DNA from: Paenibacillus sp. HGH0039
Lineage (GTDB): Bacteria; Bacillota; Bacilli; Paenibacillales; NBRC-103111
Assembly: GCF_000411255.1 (NCBI RefSeq)
Contig: NZ_KE150413.1
Location: 1,526,580-1,590,579, forward strand
DNA: 64,000 nt
Reading direction: 5' to 3'
How positions within the stretch are numbered: position 1 is the first letter of the stretch; every line of letters starts with the position of its first letter. A model generated the notes under the pieces. That model worked only from the letters and a program-made list of their open reading frames with translations, made no database searches and was not told the origin of the DNA. The position numbers and the translations under genes are program-made. Positions 52,486 through 60,368 of this stretch are shown here, piece after piece.

Positions 52486-53490
52486 TTACTTTTCAAAAAC
52501 TTGAATGACAAGCGAAGCGAGCTTTTGCATAAGCGTCTCTTTAGGCGCCCCGGCAGCCGGTTTTTCCCCGGCTTGTACCACGCTGTTTGCCTGGTCGCCC
52601 GCTGGCCCAGCCGATGCCGCTTTGACCGCGGTCTGTGTTTTGGCGGCCGCCGAATCCGGCGAAACTTCACGGTAACTCAGAAAATCGGTGTAAAAGCCGT
52701 GCACGCCGATTTTTTTCAGCTTGTTGATTTCCTTCAACTCATTCACCGTATGGACATAGACGGGAACACCCAGGCTGCTCAGGCCGCCGATCATCGTAGA
52801 GGTAGCCCGTTCGACCGGCATCGCTACCGCCTTGATGTTATTTTTCTTCACCAGCGAGATGATTTCTTTTTCGGAGTAGCTGGTCATGTAGATGGAGAAG
52901 AAATAGTTTGGAAAATCATAGATCTTCTTCACTTGGTTGATCATGTCGATTTCGTACAATTCCGGAACAATGCGTTCCAGAAGAGCCGGATTTACCGCTT
53001 TTGCTTGTTGAACGATAAGCTGGAACTGCTTCTGTACGACTTCCGGGTCTTCGCTTTTCGTATCGGTTACGATGTAGGCATCGGGGTACTGCTCCAGCAG
53101 TTGAAGCAGCAGATCGAGATCAAGAGGCGTATATTTGTTCAAAATTTTGTGCCGTTTGAATTCCGCCAAGGTGACAGGTCCGTCTTTAAGATGATCGGGA
53201 AGGGTCGGCTGCAGACGATCGGACAAATAACGGAGCCAGTCGTGCCGTGCCGCGAGCTGGCCGTCCGATGTCAAGTTAAGATCGACTTCGAATAGGCGGT
53301 GACCTTTTTCGTAATTGATCAGAAAAGCTTCATATGAGTTTGTGAGAGTTTCACCGGAAATTCCGCCCATCGCATGAGCGATCAGGGTCTGATCGGTCCA
53401 AGGCTCCGCTTCTTTGGCCGATGCATGCTGGAAAGGCAGCAGCGCCAGCGTAAGCAGAAGAGCGAGAACTCCCGTTAAGTGTTTGTTCAC
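52486..53490 (-). CDS. Secreted glycerophosphodiester phosphodiesterase-like protein
   Basis: In this 334-residue protein a Sec signal (NKHLTGVLALLLTLALLPF, cleavage near ASA-KE) leads into a GDPD-type TIM barrel. The metal/catalytic segments are LIAHAMGGI with a Met where most enzymes have Arg-Gly, FEVDLNLTSDGQLAARHDW, and VTDTKSEDPEV. The second half has VHTVNELKEINKLKKIGVHG. About 55 Ala/Gly-rich residues and a short amphipathic end follow the barrel. GTG 53490 is chosen with AAGGAGG 8 bases upstream. It could hydrolyse deacylated phospholipids or teichoic-acid-derived diesters. Confidence 0.87.
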   Translation of the reverse strand: MNKHLTGVLALLLTLALLPFQHASAKEAEPWTDQTLIAHAMGGISGETLTNSYEAFLINYEKGHRLFEVDLNLTSDGQLAARHDWLRYLSDRLQPTLPDHLKDGPVTLAEFKRHKILNKYTPLDLDLLLQLLEQYPDAYIVTDTKSEDPEVVQKQFQLIVQQAKAVNPALLERIVPELYEIDMINQVKKIYDFPNYFFSIYMTSYSEKEIISLVKKNNIKAVAMPVERATSTMIGGLSSLGVPVYVHTVNELKEINKLKKIGVHGFYTDFLSYREVSPDSAAAKTQTAVKAASAGPAGDQANSVVQAGEKPAAGAPKETLMQKLASLVIQVFEK

Positions 53491-53871
53491 TAAAACAACC
53501 TCCTTCATGTTATTCATCTTCTGTCTCAACACCTCAAAGCGGGGATTGAGCGCATGACGTATGGGTTGTTAGAAACTAACTTTATTTACCCGGTAAAATT
53601 GGAGTGAAACAAGAAATTAGGCACGTATGCTTATATTTTGTCGAAATTTGGAATTTTAGTCCTATTATAAGCATCGGATTTTAGGTTTATAAAGAGAGGA
53701 AATTGGCGTTAAAAATCCCAACTTTTATATAAAATGAATGATAAGTGAATCTAAATTCGGCTTATAAAATAATAAATTCGTCTATTTGAATAGAAATACG
53801 CATAAGTTTATTTCAAAATGATAAAAAGTCGTTTAGAATGGAGTTATCCATATATTCAGACACGAAAGAAG
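53491..53871 (+). other. AT-rich intergenic region
   Basis: This stretch between two divergent genes is the most AT-rich in the window. It must hold promoters for both the glycerophosphodiesterase-like gene and the chromate transporter. I find several weak AT-rich boxes but no decisive pair, and no gene. Confidence 0.5.
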
Positions 53872-54546
53872 ATGACTCTCTTGAAATTTTCCGCTGCCCG
53901 TTTGAAACTGCTGCTGCAATTATTCGGTTCGTTCGCCCGCATCGGCCCCGTTTCCTTTGGCGGAGGCTTTGCCATGCTGCCCATTCTCGAACGGGAGATC
54001 GTGCTGCGCCGCCGTTGGCTGGACGAGGACGAATTCGGCGAAGTGATTTCGGTGTCGGGAGTCGCTCCCGGCGGAGTGGGCGTGAACGCGGCCGCCTTTA
54101 TCGGCTACAAGCTCGGAAGCGTTCCCGGCATGCTTGCCGCCGTTTTCGGCATGATGCTGCCTACCTTCGTGCTGGTGCTTATACTCGCTATTGGCTTTTC
54201 CGCGTTCAGGCAGTATCCTAAAGTTATTGCGGCAATGGAAGGCATTCAGATGGCGGTTCTGGCTCTGATCGCTTACGCGGGATTGAAGCTGCTGCGCTCT
54301 TCGGTATTCGACGGCGCTTCGCTGTTTGTCTTCGCAGGTTCTATCGCGGCTCTGCTTCTAACGGGAATCCACCCTCTGCTCGTCATGCTGCTTGGCGTCA
54401 CCGCCGGCTGTGTGCTGGTGCTGGCAAAAGGACATTTCGGCTTCGCCGTTCGCTTCGAGCCTAAGAAACGGAGACGGGAGCGGTCCGCTGATCCGGCCGT
54501 TCCCCGTTATCCCGAGCTCGAATGTTATTTCGGCGAAGGCATATAA
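53872..54546 (+). CDS. Chromate transporter, N-terminal-type half
   Basis: This 224-residue CHR-family membrane protein has the family motif near the N-terminus (VSFGGGFAMLPILEREIV) and SVSGVAPGGVGVNAAAFIGYK. About six hydrophobic segments follow. In Firmicutes, chromate transporters are often split into two short proteins that pair as inverted halves, as here with the next gene. I chose ATG 53872; ATG 53818 would add 18 residues without family similarity. The normal substrate may be sulfate- or other oxyanion-like rather than chromate. Confidence 0.85.
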   Translation: MTLLKFSAARLKLLLQLFGSFARIGPVSFGGGFAMLPILEREIVLRRRWLDEDEFGEVISVSGVAPGGVGVNAAAFIGYKLGSVPGMLAAVFGMMLPTFVLVLILAIGFSAFRQYPKVIAAMEGIQMAVLALIAYAGLKLLRSSVFDGASLFVFAGSIAALLLTGIHPLLVMLLGVTAGCVLVLAKGHFGFAVRFEPKKRRRERSADPAVPRYPELECYFGEGI

Positions 54547-54560
54547 GGGGGAGAGTCAAG

Positions 54561-55097
54561 ATGCTGATCACCCTTTTCTGGACGTTCCTCAAAATCGGAA
54601 TTCTCTCCTTCGGGGGCGGATTCGCGATGATTCCGGCCATTCAGCATGAAGTCGAACTGCAGGGATGGCTGACGCCGGAGCAGTTTTCGGAAGCCGTAGC
54701 GATTTCCGGCATGGCGCCGGGGCCGCTGGCGACGAACTGCGCGATTTATATCGGCAAAATGACGATGGGGCTTCCCGGAGCGGCGGCTGCCGTGCTGGGC
54801 ATGGTACTCCCGTCGGTCGTTCTGATCGCGGCCGTCGCGCGTTTCTTCTATGCCATCCGGACGCACCGAACCGTCAAAACCGTCTTTTACGGGCTGCGTC
54901 CCGTCGTGGCCGCGCTGGTCGTCGTGGCGGCTCTGCGCCTTGGCTTTACCTATTTCCGGGCGGAATGGTGGACCTGGAAGACCGGCGTTTCGGCGGCCAT
55001 TTTCCTGCTGGCGCTGCTGGGGCTTACCCGTTACCGGATGCATCCGTTGTCCGTTATTCTGCTTAGTGCGTTAGTGGGTGTAGCGATTTATGGTTAA
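54561..55097 (+). CDS. Chromate transporter, second half
   Basis: This 178-residue CHR-family membrane protein is homologous to the previous one, with ILSFGGGFAMIPAIQHEV and AISGMAPGPLATNCAIYIG. GGGGGAG precedes ATG 54561. It overlaps the ROK gene by 8 bases, so the three genes are transcribed together. Confidence 0.87.
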   Translation: MLITLFWTFLKIGILSFGGGFAMIPAIQHEVELQGWLTPEQFSEAVAISGMAPGPLATNCAIYIGKMTMGLPGAAAAVLGMVLPSVVLIAAVARFFYAIRTHRTVKTVFYGLRPVVAALVVVAALRLGFTYFRAEWWTWKTGVSAAIFLLALLGLTRYRMHPLSVILLSALVGVAIYG

Positions 55098-56301
55098 CAG
55101 TCCGATTTCCGAGCGCATCGGAAACCGCAAACAAAAAGAGTTGTTCGAGCTGATCCGCCAGGGCGGGACGGTCTCCAAGATCGAGCTGCTGGAAGAAAGC
55201 GGCTTGACCGTAAGCACACTTACCCGGCTGCTGGACGAATTGTGCGCACAGGGCCTGATCGCCGAATCGGGGCACGGCCCGTCCACGGGCGGCCGCAGAC
55301 CGGTTCTTTACCGAATTCAGGCGGATTACGGCTGCGCATTCGGTGTAGATATATCCCGTACTCTTTCCCGTCTCGTCCTGACCGACATGCAGATGAAGGT
55401 CCTTGAATCGAGGACGTGGGAAATGAAGGAGGGGCTGACGCCGGATGTGCTGCTGGCGTCCGTCGCCGACGAAGCGGAAGCCATGCTGCAGCGCAGAGAT
55501 TTTTCCCCCGGACATGTGCTCGGCATGGGTGTCGGAGCCGTAGGCCCGGTAAACCGCGAGGAAGGCGTCATCCTGAATCCGCGTTATTTCCCGACGCCCG
55601 GCTGGAACGGCGTGCCCGTCCGAAATATGCTGGAGGAACGGCTCGGGCTGCCCGTGCTCCTCGATAACGGAGCAAATACGGCGCTTCTCGCGGAATCTTG
55701 GTCCAGACAGAAACGTTCCTTCCGTCATATGCTGTATGTACACTTAGGCGTCGGCCTCCGCTCGTCCATGCTCAGCGAAGGGAAGCTCATCTACGGGGCC
55801 GTCGATATGGAAGGCTCGATCGGGCAGATGATCATCCAGACGGATGGCGTCGCCCCCCGGTCCCAGGAGGGGAATTACGGGGCGCTGGAGTCCTATGCAT
55901 CCATTTATGCCGTCGAACGCGAAATACGTGCGCGGCTCAAGCAGGGACGGCCCAGTGTGTTATCCGCGCTCGGCAGTCCGGATGCGATTACGTTCCGCGA
56001 GATTGTGCAGGCTCTCCACAGCCGGGACCCGCTGGCGGTTGAAGTCATCACGCAGGCCGCCGTCTATTTCGGCATCGGGCTTGCCAATCTGCTCAATATG
56101 CTGCATCCGGAGAAGGTCGTGCTCGGAGGACCGCTTATTTCGACGAATGATTTATTCTTCTATACCGCCACACAGACCGCGATAAAGAAAACTTATTATT
56201 ACCCCGACTACCAGGTGCTATTCAGCAAAGGAAGTTTCGGAGAGGAAGCCCTCGCCATCGGGGCGGCAGGACTGGTTATCCGCCAGCTGTCAGCGATCTA
56301 A
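55090..56301 (+). CDS. ROK family transcriptional regulator
   Basis: This 403-residue regulator has an N-terminal helix-turn-helix (GGTVSKIELLEESGLTVSTL, residues 28-48) and a ROK/sugar-kinase fold. Kinase features are degraded: the phosphate loop reads FGVDISRTLSR. The zinc-binding GH-x9-CxCGxxGC motif is replaced by GQMIIQTDG...GNYGALESYAS without any Cys. It thus probably binds a sugar ligand and DNA but not zinc and has no kinase activity. It overlaps the chromate transporter gene by 8 bases, an unusual partner for a sugar-type regulator. Confidence 0.88.
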   Translation: MVNSPISERIGNRKQKELFELIRQGGTVSKIELLEESGLTVSTLTRLLDELCAQGLIAESGHGPSTGGRRPVLYRIQADYGCAFGVDISRTLSRLVLTDMQMKVLESRTWEMKEGLTPDVLLASVADEAEAMLQRRDFSPGHVLGMGVGAVGPVNREEGVILNPRYFPTPGWNGVPVRNMLEERLGLPVLLDNGANTALLAESWSRQKRSFRHMLYVHLGVGLRSSMLSEGKLIYGAVDMEGSIGQMIIQTDGVAPRSQEGNYGALESYASIYAVEREIRARLKQGRPSVLSALGSPDAITFREIVQALHSRDPLAVEVITQAAVYFGIGLANLLNMLHPEKVVLGGPLISTNDLFFYTATQTAIKKTYYYPDYQVLFSKGSFGEEALAIGAAGLVIRQLSAI

Positions 56302-56403
56302 GGTTGTGGCGGTTCATGATCTCAGAAAAAAAGCCGAGCTCTGATTCGGCTAGATAACATATCCTTTAATTGGTGGAGTTGATAAAAAAAGGAGAGAACA
56401 GAC

Positions 56404-57246
56404 ATGGAGAAATTGTTCACTAGCAGTGTATTTACACCTCCGCACGGATTTACGGGTGGAATCGAAGGGCCCGCCTGCGATGCCCAAGGGAATTTGTATG
56501 CCGTTAATTATGCGAAAGAAGGTACCATCGGCAAAGTAACGCCGGCAGGCCAAAGCAGCGTGTTCGTGGAGCTTCCGAACGGCAGCATCGGCAACGGAAT
56601 CCGTTTTACGCGGGCCGGAGAGATGCTGATCGCCGATTATAAGAACCATAACGTGCTGAAAGTAGACATGGTCACCAAAGCCGTTACGGTCTGGGCGCAC
56701 GGACCCGGAATGAACCAGCCGAACGATATTGCGATCTCGGCAAACGATATTGTTTTTGCAAGCGATCCGAACTGGAGCAACAACACGGGGAGTATTTGGC
56801 GGGTGACCCCGGGCAATGTGACGCTTCTGGAGAGCGGAATGGGGACAGCCAACGGGATCGAAGTTTCACCGGACGGGAAAAAGCTGTATGTGAACGAATC
56901 CGTTCAGCGCCGGATCTGGGTATACGATCTGACCGAAGCGGGCGCGATTTCCAACAAGCGTCTGTTCATCGAGTTCCCCGACTTCGGACTGGACGGCATG
57001 CGCTGCGATTCGCAGGGCAATCTGTACAGCACCCGTTTCGGCAAAGGAACGGTCCTGAAGATTTCCCCTCAGGGCAACATTCTTCAGGAAGTCGTTCTGC
57101 ACGGCAAAAACTGTACCAACCTGACTTTCGGCGGTCCGGACGGCAGAACGGTCTATGTCACCGTAGCGGACAACGGCAACGTGGAAAAGTTCCGCACGGA
57201 CGCCCCCGGCCGATGCCGGGTACTCAGCGGGGTCGTCACTTCTTAG
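56404..57246 (+). CDS. SMP-30/gluconolactonase-like beta-propeller protein
   Basis: This 280-residue protein is made of repeated propeller blades, for example GGIEGPACDAQGNLYAVNYA, NGIRFTRAGEMLIADYKNHN and NGIEVSPDGKKLYVNESVQR. The acidic residue in GGIEGP and the Asn in PNDIA and ANGIEVS fit the calcium site of the SMP-30 lactonases. No signal peptide is present. AAAAGGAGAGAACAG precedes ATG 56404. It may hydrolyse a sugar lactone and could be controlled by the ROK regulator just upstream; a weak hairpin (56333-56352) separates them. Confidence 0.85.
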   Translation: MEKLFTSSVFTPPHGFTGGIEGPACDAQGNLYAVNYAKEGTIGKVTPAGQSSVFVELPNGSIGNGIRFTRAGEMLIADYKNHNVLKVDMVTKAVTVWAHGPGMNQPNDIAISANDIVFASDPNWSNNTGSIWRVTPGNVTLLESGMGTANGIEVSPDGKKLYVNESVQRRIWVYDLTEAGAISNKRLFIEFPDFGLDGMRCDSQGNLYSTRFGKGTVLKISPQGNILQEVVLHGKNCTNLTFGGPDGRTVYVTVADNGNVEKFRTDAPGRCRVLSGVVTS

Positions 57247-57264
57247 ACCCCTTTCATTTGAATC

Positions 57265-57321
57265 AAAAAAAGACTTGGTTCCGTACGCTTCCTTCGGGAA
57301 GCGTACGGCCAAGTCTTTTTT
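57265..57321. terminator. Bidirectional terminator between SMP-30-like and LTA-synthase-like genes
   Basis: A long hairpin AAAAAGACTTGG...CCGTACGCTTCC with a TTCG loop, ending in five T, between two convergent genes. Confidence 0.92.
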
Positions 57322-57330
57322 ATCGTGCCG

Positions 57331-59430
57331 TTATTTCAGTTCATTCACTTGTTTGACCGGTGTCGTTTGAATGGGCAGGTTTTTGGAATCGATCACTTTC
57401 ACCTGCAAGTTCACCGGTTTCCCGGGTTCAGCGGCATCTTTCGGGACGATGGCGGAGAGCGATTGGCGGCTCTCGTAAGTCGTCTTTAGGGCCTTGTCGT
57501 TCAAATAGACGACACACCCCGGAGCAAAGTTCTTGCCGCTGATTTCGACGGAAGAATCTCCGCTGCTGCCTCCGGCCGTGCTTTGGTGAAGCGGCGACAC
57601 ATTGTCGATCGTCATCTCACCGAAGCCGAGTGTGTATTTCGGATTGATGATCTTGTCGCGGAAGCCGTTAAAGCTGTACTGCTCCCCGAACAGCACGTCA
57701 TACTGGAGCATCCGGTACTCCGTCACATCCTGCTCGGTCAGCTTCATGCGGTCGTAATGATTCCGGGGCGGGATCATCGGGAACTTTTTGGACAAGGAGA
57801 ACAGGTAGTCCGTGTACGGCGTTCCTTCGCGCTGCGCCAGATTCAAAAGATAAGGCCCGAGGAAGGAAGCGCTCATGTCGAGCTTATCCTGGTGCTTCGG
57901 CAAATAGTTATCCCAGACGACGACCGGCAGGGTGTACATTTTATCCAGTACGGCTGCGGAATCGTCATCGTCCTTCAAGTATCCGGTATCTTTGTAGGCC
58001 TGGAAGTTATTGCCCATGGCCGGAAGATGGTCGCCGAACAGCATGATGATCGTCGGCTCGCCTTTCTTCTCGTAATGTTCCACGAGCATTTTGAGCGCGG
58101 CATCCGTATTATGAACGCCCTGGGCGAGTGTTTCGATCATGCCCTTCGTTTCCTCCGGGAAATTGCCGCTCGCTTTGATGGTGTTCTGTTTGAATTTATC
58201 CGGTGTAAACGGCGCGTGATTCTCCATTGTGTTCGCGAATACAAAGTCAGGACCGGACGTGCTGTCGACCTGCTCGATGATTTTGTTCATCACCGCTTTG
58301 TCGGCCAGATAAGGACCGTTGTATTCCGGCTCGAAGTACTCCTGAGAAATGAATTTGGAGAATCCGAAGTTCTGGTACACGTTGCGGCTGTTGAAAAACC
58401 AGTTATGGAACGGGTTAATGGCCGTCGTCTGATACCCTTGTCTCGCTAAAATGCTGGCCAGTGAATCGACGCGTCGGTTCATGTATTGGTTATAGGCGAT
58501 GGCGCCTTCCGGCAGGAACCGGATCGAATTGCCCGAGAGCACCTCGAATTCGACATTGGCGGTTCCGCCGCCGAACTGGGGCGACAGCATATAACCGCTG
58601 GAATAGTTCTGCTGGAGATGGTGGATGAACGGAACCGGATCTTCGCTGAACGTTACGTTCTTCATCCGGGTAGGATCCCAGAAAGCTTCGCCGAGAATGA
58701 CGATAATGTTCGGTTTTACATTCGGATCTACGTTGGTACGGCGTTCGACCCGCTTCACGAAATTGTCCATATTCCCCTGGCTGTAGCCCTGAGGAGCATC
58801 GATGATGATCTGCTCGATATTCATGACGGTGGACAGCATAAACCCGTTGACATGATAGTTATCGGCCTGGTTCCAGGGAATGGTGGAGATATGAAGGGCG
58901 GATTTGATCGGAACCGGTTTGTCGAAATAGACGGCGCATGCGAGCGCGACGCCAAGGACACCGAGAACGATGTTCTCTTTCCAGCGGAAGCGGGAATGGG
59001 TCCATGGAACGAAATAGAGCAGGGCGACGCTGGCCGCAAGGAAGACGATAATGCCGATTACGATCGTTTTATCGAACAAACCGTTCAAGTATTGGACGAT
59101 GTCGGTCGTCTCGCTGCTGAGGAACAAATCCCAGGGCAGAAGAGGCACTCCGAGAATTTTGAATTTAATTCCGCTGATTAGACCGCAGATCAGCATGAAA
59201 GCGGCTACGATCCAGAACGCGATGCGGCTCCGGCCGGTCAAAGCGGTAAAAACTAGGAACAGGCAGAAGGTCAGCAAATAGTTAAGTACCATTTCCCCCG
59301 GACTGTGCTTGACCCAGGATAGGGCGGCCATCACTCCTCCCCGATTTAAAAACTCAATGAAGACAACGAGCAGCAGGGGCCAAACGAATAAGTGCAGCCG
59401 ACGCGCTATAAAATGAATACCTTTCTGCAT
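57331..59430 (-). CDS. LTA-synthase family sulfatase-fold membrane protein
   Basis: In this 699-residue protein five helices occupy residues 10-185. An extracellular sulfatase-fold domain follows (about 245-560), with metal-binding Glu in VILGEAFWD, the catalytic-type Thr in QFGGGTANVEFEVLSG and FGDHLPAMG. These fit glycerophosphate transferases of the LtaS type. Beyond it are about 100 residues that look like an Ig-like IPT/TIG domain (SSVEISGKNFAPGCVVYLND), unusual for LtaS. I chose the ATG at 59430 with AGGAG 7 bases upstream. A TATAAT on the minus strand lies at 59486-59491. It probably modifies or builds a teichoic-type polymer. Confidence 0.88.
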   Translation of the reverse strand: MQKGIHFIARRLHLFVWPLLLVVFIEFLNRGGVMAALSWVKHSPGEMVLNYLLTFCLFLVFTALTGRSRIAFWIVAAFMLICGLISGIKFKILGVPLLPWDLFLSSETTDIVQYLNGLFDKTIVIGIIVFLAASVALLYFVPWTHSRFRWKENIVLGVLGVALACAVYFDKPVPIKSALHISTIPWNQADNYHVNGFMLSTVMNIEQIIIDAPQGYSQGNMDNFVKRVERRTNVDPNVKPNIIVILGEAFWDPTRMKNVTFSEDPVPFIHHLQQNYSSGYMLSPQFGGGTANVEFEVLSGNSIRFLPEGAIAYNQYMNRRVDSLASILARQGYQTTAINPFHNWFFNSRNVYQNFGFSKFISQEYFEPEYNGPYLADKAVMNKIIEQVDSTSGPDFVFANTMENHAPFTPDKFKQNTIKASGNFPEETKGMIETLAQGVHNTDAALKMLVEHYEKKGEPTIIMLFGDHLPAMGNNFQAYKDTGYLKDDDDSAAVLDKMYTLPVVVWDNYLPKHQDKLDMSASFLGPYLLNLAQREGTPYTDYLFSLSKKFPMIPPRNHYDRMKLTEQDVTEYRMLQYDVLFGEQYSFNGFRDKIINPKYTLGFGEMTIDNVSPLHQSTAGGSSGDSSVEISGKNFAPGCVVYLNDKALKTTYESRQSLSAIVPKDAAEPGKPVNLQVKVIDSKNLPIQTTPVKQVNELK

Positions 59431-59640
59431 CACAGATCTCCTGTTCATTCAATTTACAAACATTTTACATATGATTTGCTCTGTCATTATACCATGTAGA
59501 ACCAGGTCTCGATACCTAAAACCTTGTAACAAAATCGTTACAATTTCATAAAGAATTTGTGATTATTATCACATGTGGGTGCTCATGCCGAAGGTAAGAT
59601 GAAACCATGAAAAGCTTCATTGACAAAGGGGGATGCCGCT

Positions 59641-59814
59641 ATGGCAAAGCTCGCGCCTGCCAAGGAAAAGCAGGACATTAAGCCCGCTCCGCAAAGCGGG
59701 GCGAACGAGAAGGAACCGGAGCTGAAAGGCGCTTTCGCATCGGTTATGATTCTGGGCGCGTTTATTCTGATTACCTGGTTCGGCGTATTTGCTCTGTACC
59801 TTATAAGAAGTTAA
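59641..59814 (+). CDS. Cytochrome c oxidase subunit IIA (ba3-type), small
   Basis: This 57-residue protein has a charged N-terminal half and a single helix near the end (FASVMILGAFILITWFGVFALYLI). This is the pattern of the one-helix subunit IIA of ba3-type oxidases. The chosen ATG at 59641 follows AAAGGGGG. It precedes the subunit II gene by 54 bases. Confidence 0.82.
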   Translation: MAKLAPAKEKQDIKPAPQSGANEKEPELKGAFASVMILGAFILITWFGVFALYLIRS

Positions 59815-59868
59815 CGGGACAAATGCGCCAAAAGTTCCGCGAATCGGAAAAAAAAGAGGGGATATTAC

Positions 59869-60339
59869 ATGCATATTCATCGTTTGGAGAAAATCTGGAT
59901 CGTTTTCGGCATCTCCATGCTCATCGTTTTCCTGTCCGTGATCGGCGTATCCGCGTTTGCGATGGGAATGAACCCGCCGACCGGCCATGCGCACACGATC
60001 GATCCGGCGAAGGTCGATTTGACGCCGCCTTTCGATCAGCCGGGCCTGAAGAAAGTAGGGGAGAACGAATACGAAGCCGTTATGACCGCTTTCGCGTTCG
60101 GTTACAAGCCGGATAAGATGGAAATTCCCGCGGGAGCGACCGTGCATTTTATGATCACAAGCAAGGACGTCGTCCACGGGTTTGAAATCCCGGGCACAAA
60201 TGTAAACATGATGGTGCTTCCGGGGGAAGTGAATCATCTTACGTATAAGTTCGACAAGCCGGGTTCTTATCTCGTGCTCTGCAACGAATACTGCGGCGGA
60301 GCCCACGAATGGATGAAAACGACGATAGTCGTTAACTAA
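59869..60339 (+). CDS. Cytochrome c oxidase subunit II (ba3-type)
   Basis: This 156-residue protein has one N-terminal helix (IVFGISMLIVFLSVIGVSAF) and then a copper A cupredoxin domain. The copper ligands are visible: His in VVHGFEIPG, and Cys-x3-Cys with His and Met in LCNEYCGGAHEWMK. This makes it a true cytochrome c oxidase, in contrast to the qoxA product. It accepts electrons from cytochrome c on the outer side. GAGGGGATA precedes the ATG. Confidence 0.93.
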   Translation: MHIHRLEKIWIVFGISMLIVFLSVIGVSAFAMGMNPPTGHAHTIDPAKVDLTPPFDQPGLKKVGENEYEAVMTAFAFGYKPDKMEIPAGATVHFMITSKDVVHGFEIPGTNVNMMVLPGEVNHLTYKFDKPGSYLVLCNEYCGGAHEWMKTTIVVN

Positions 60340-60368
60340 ACCCACCGGCAGAAAGGAAGTCGTTATGT

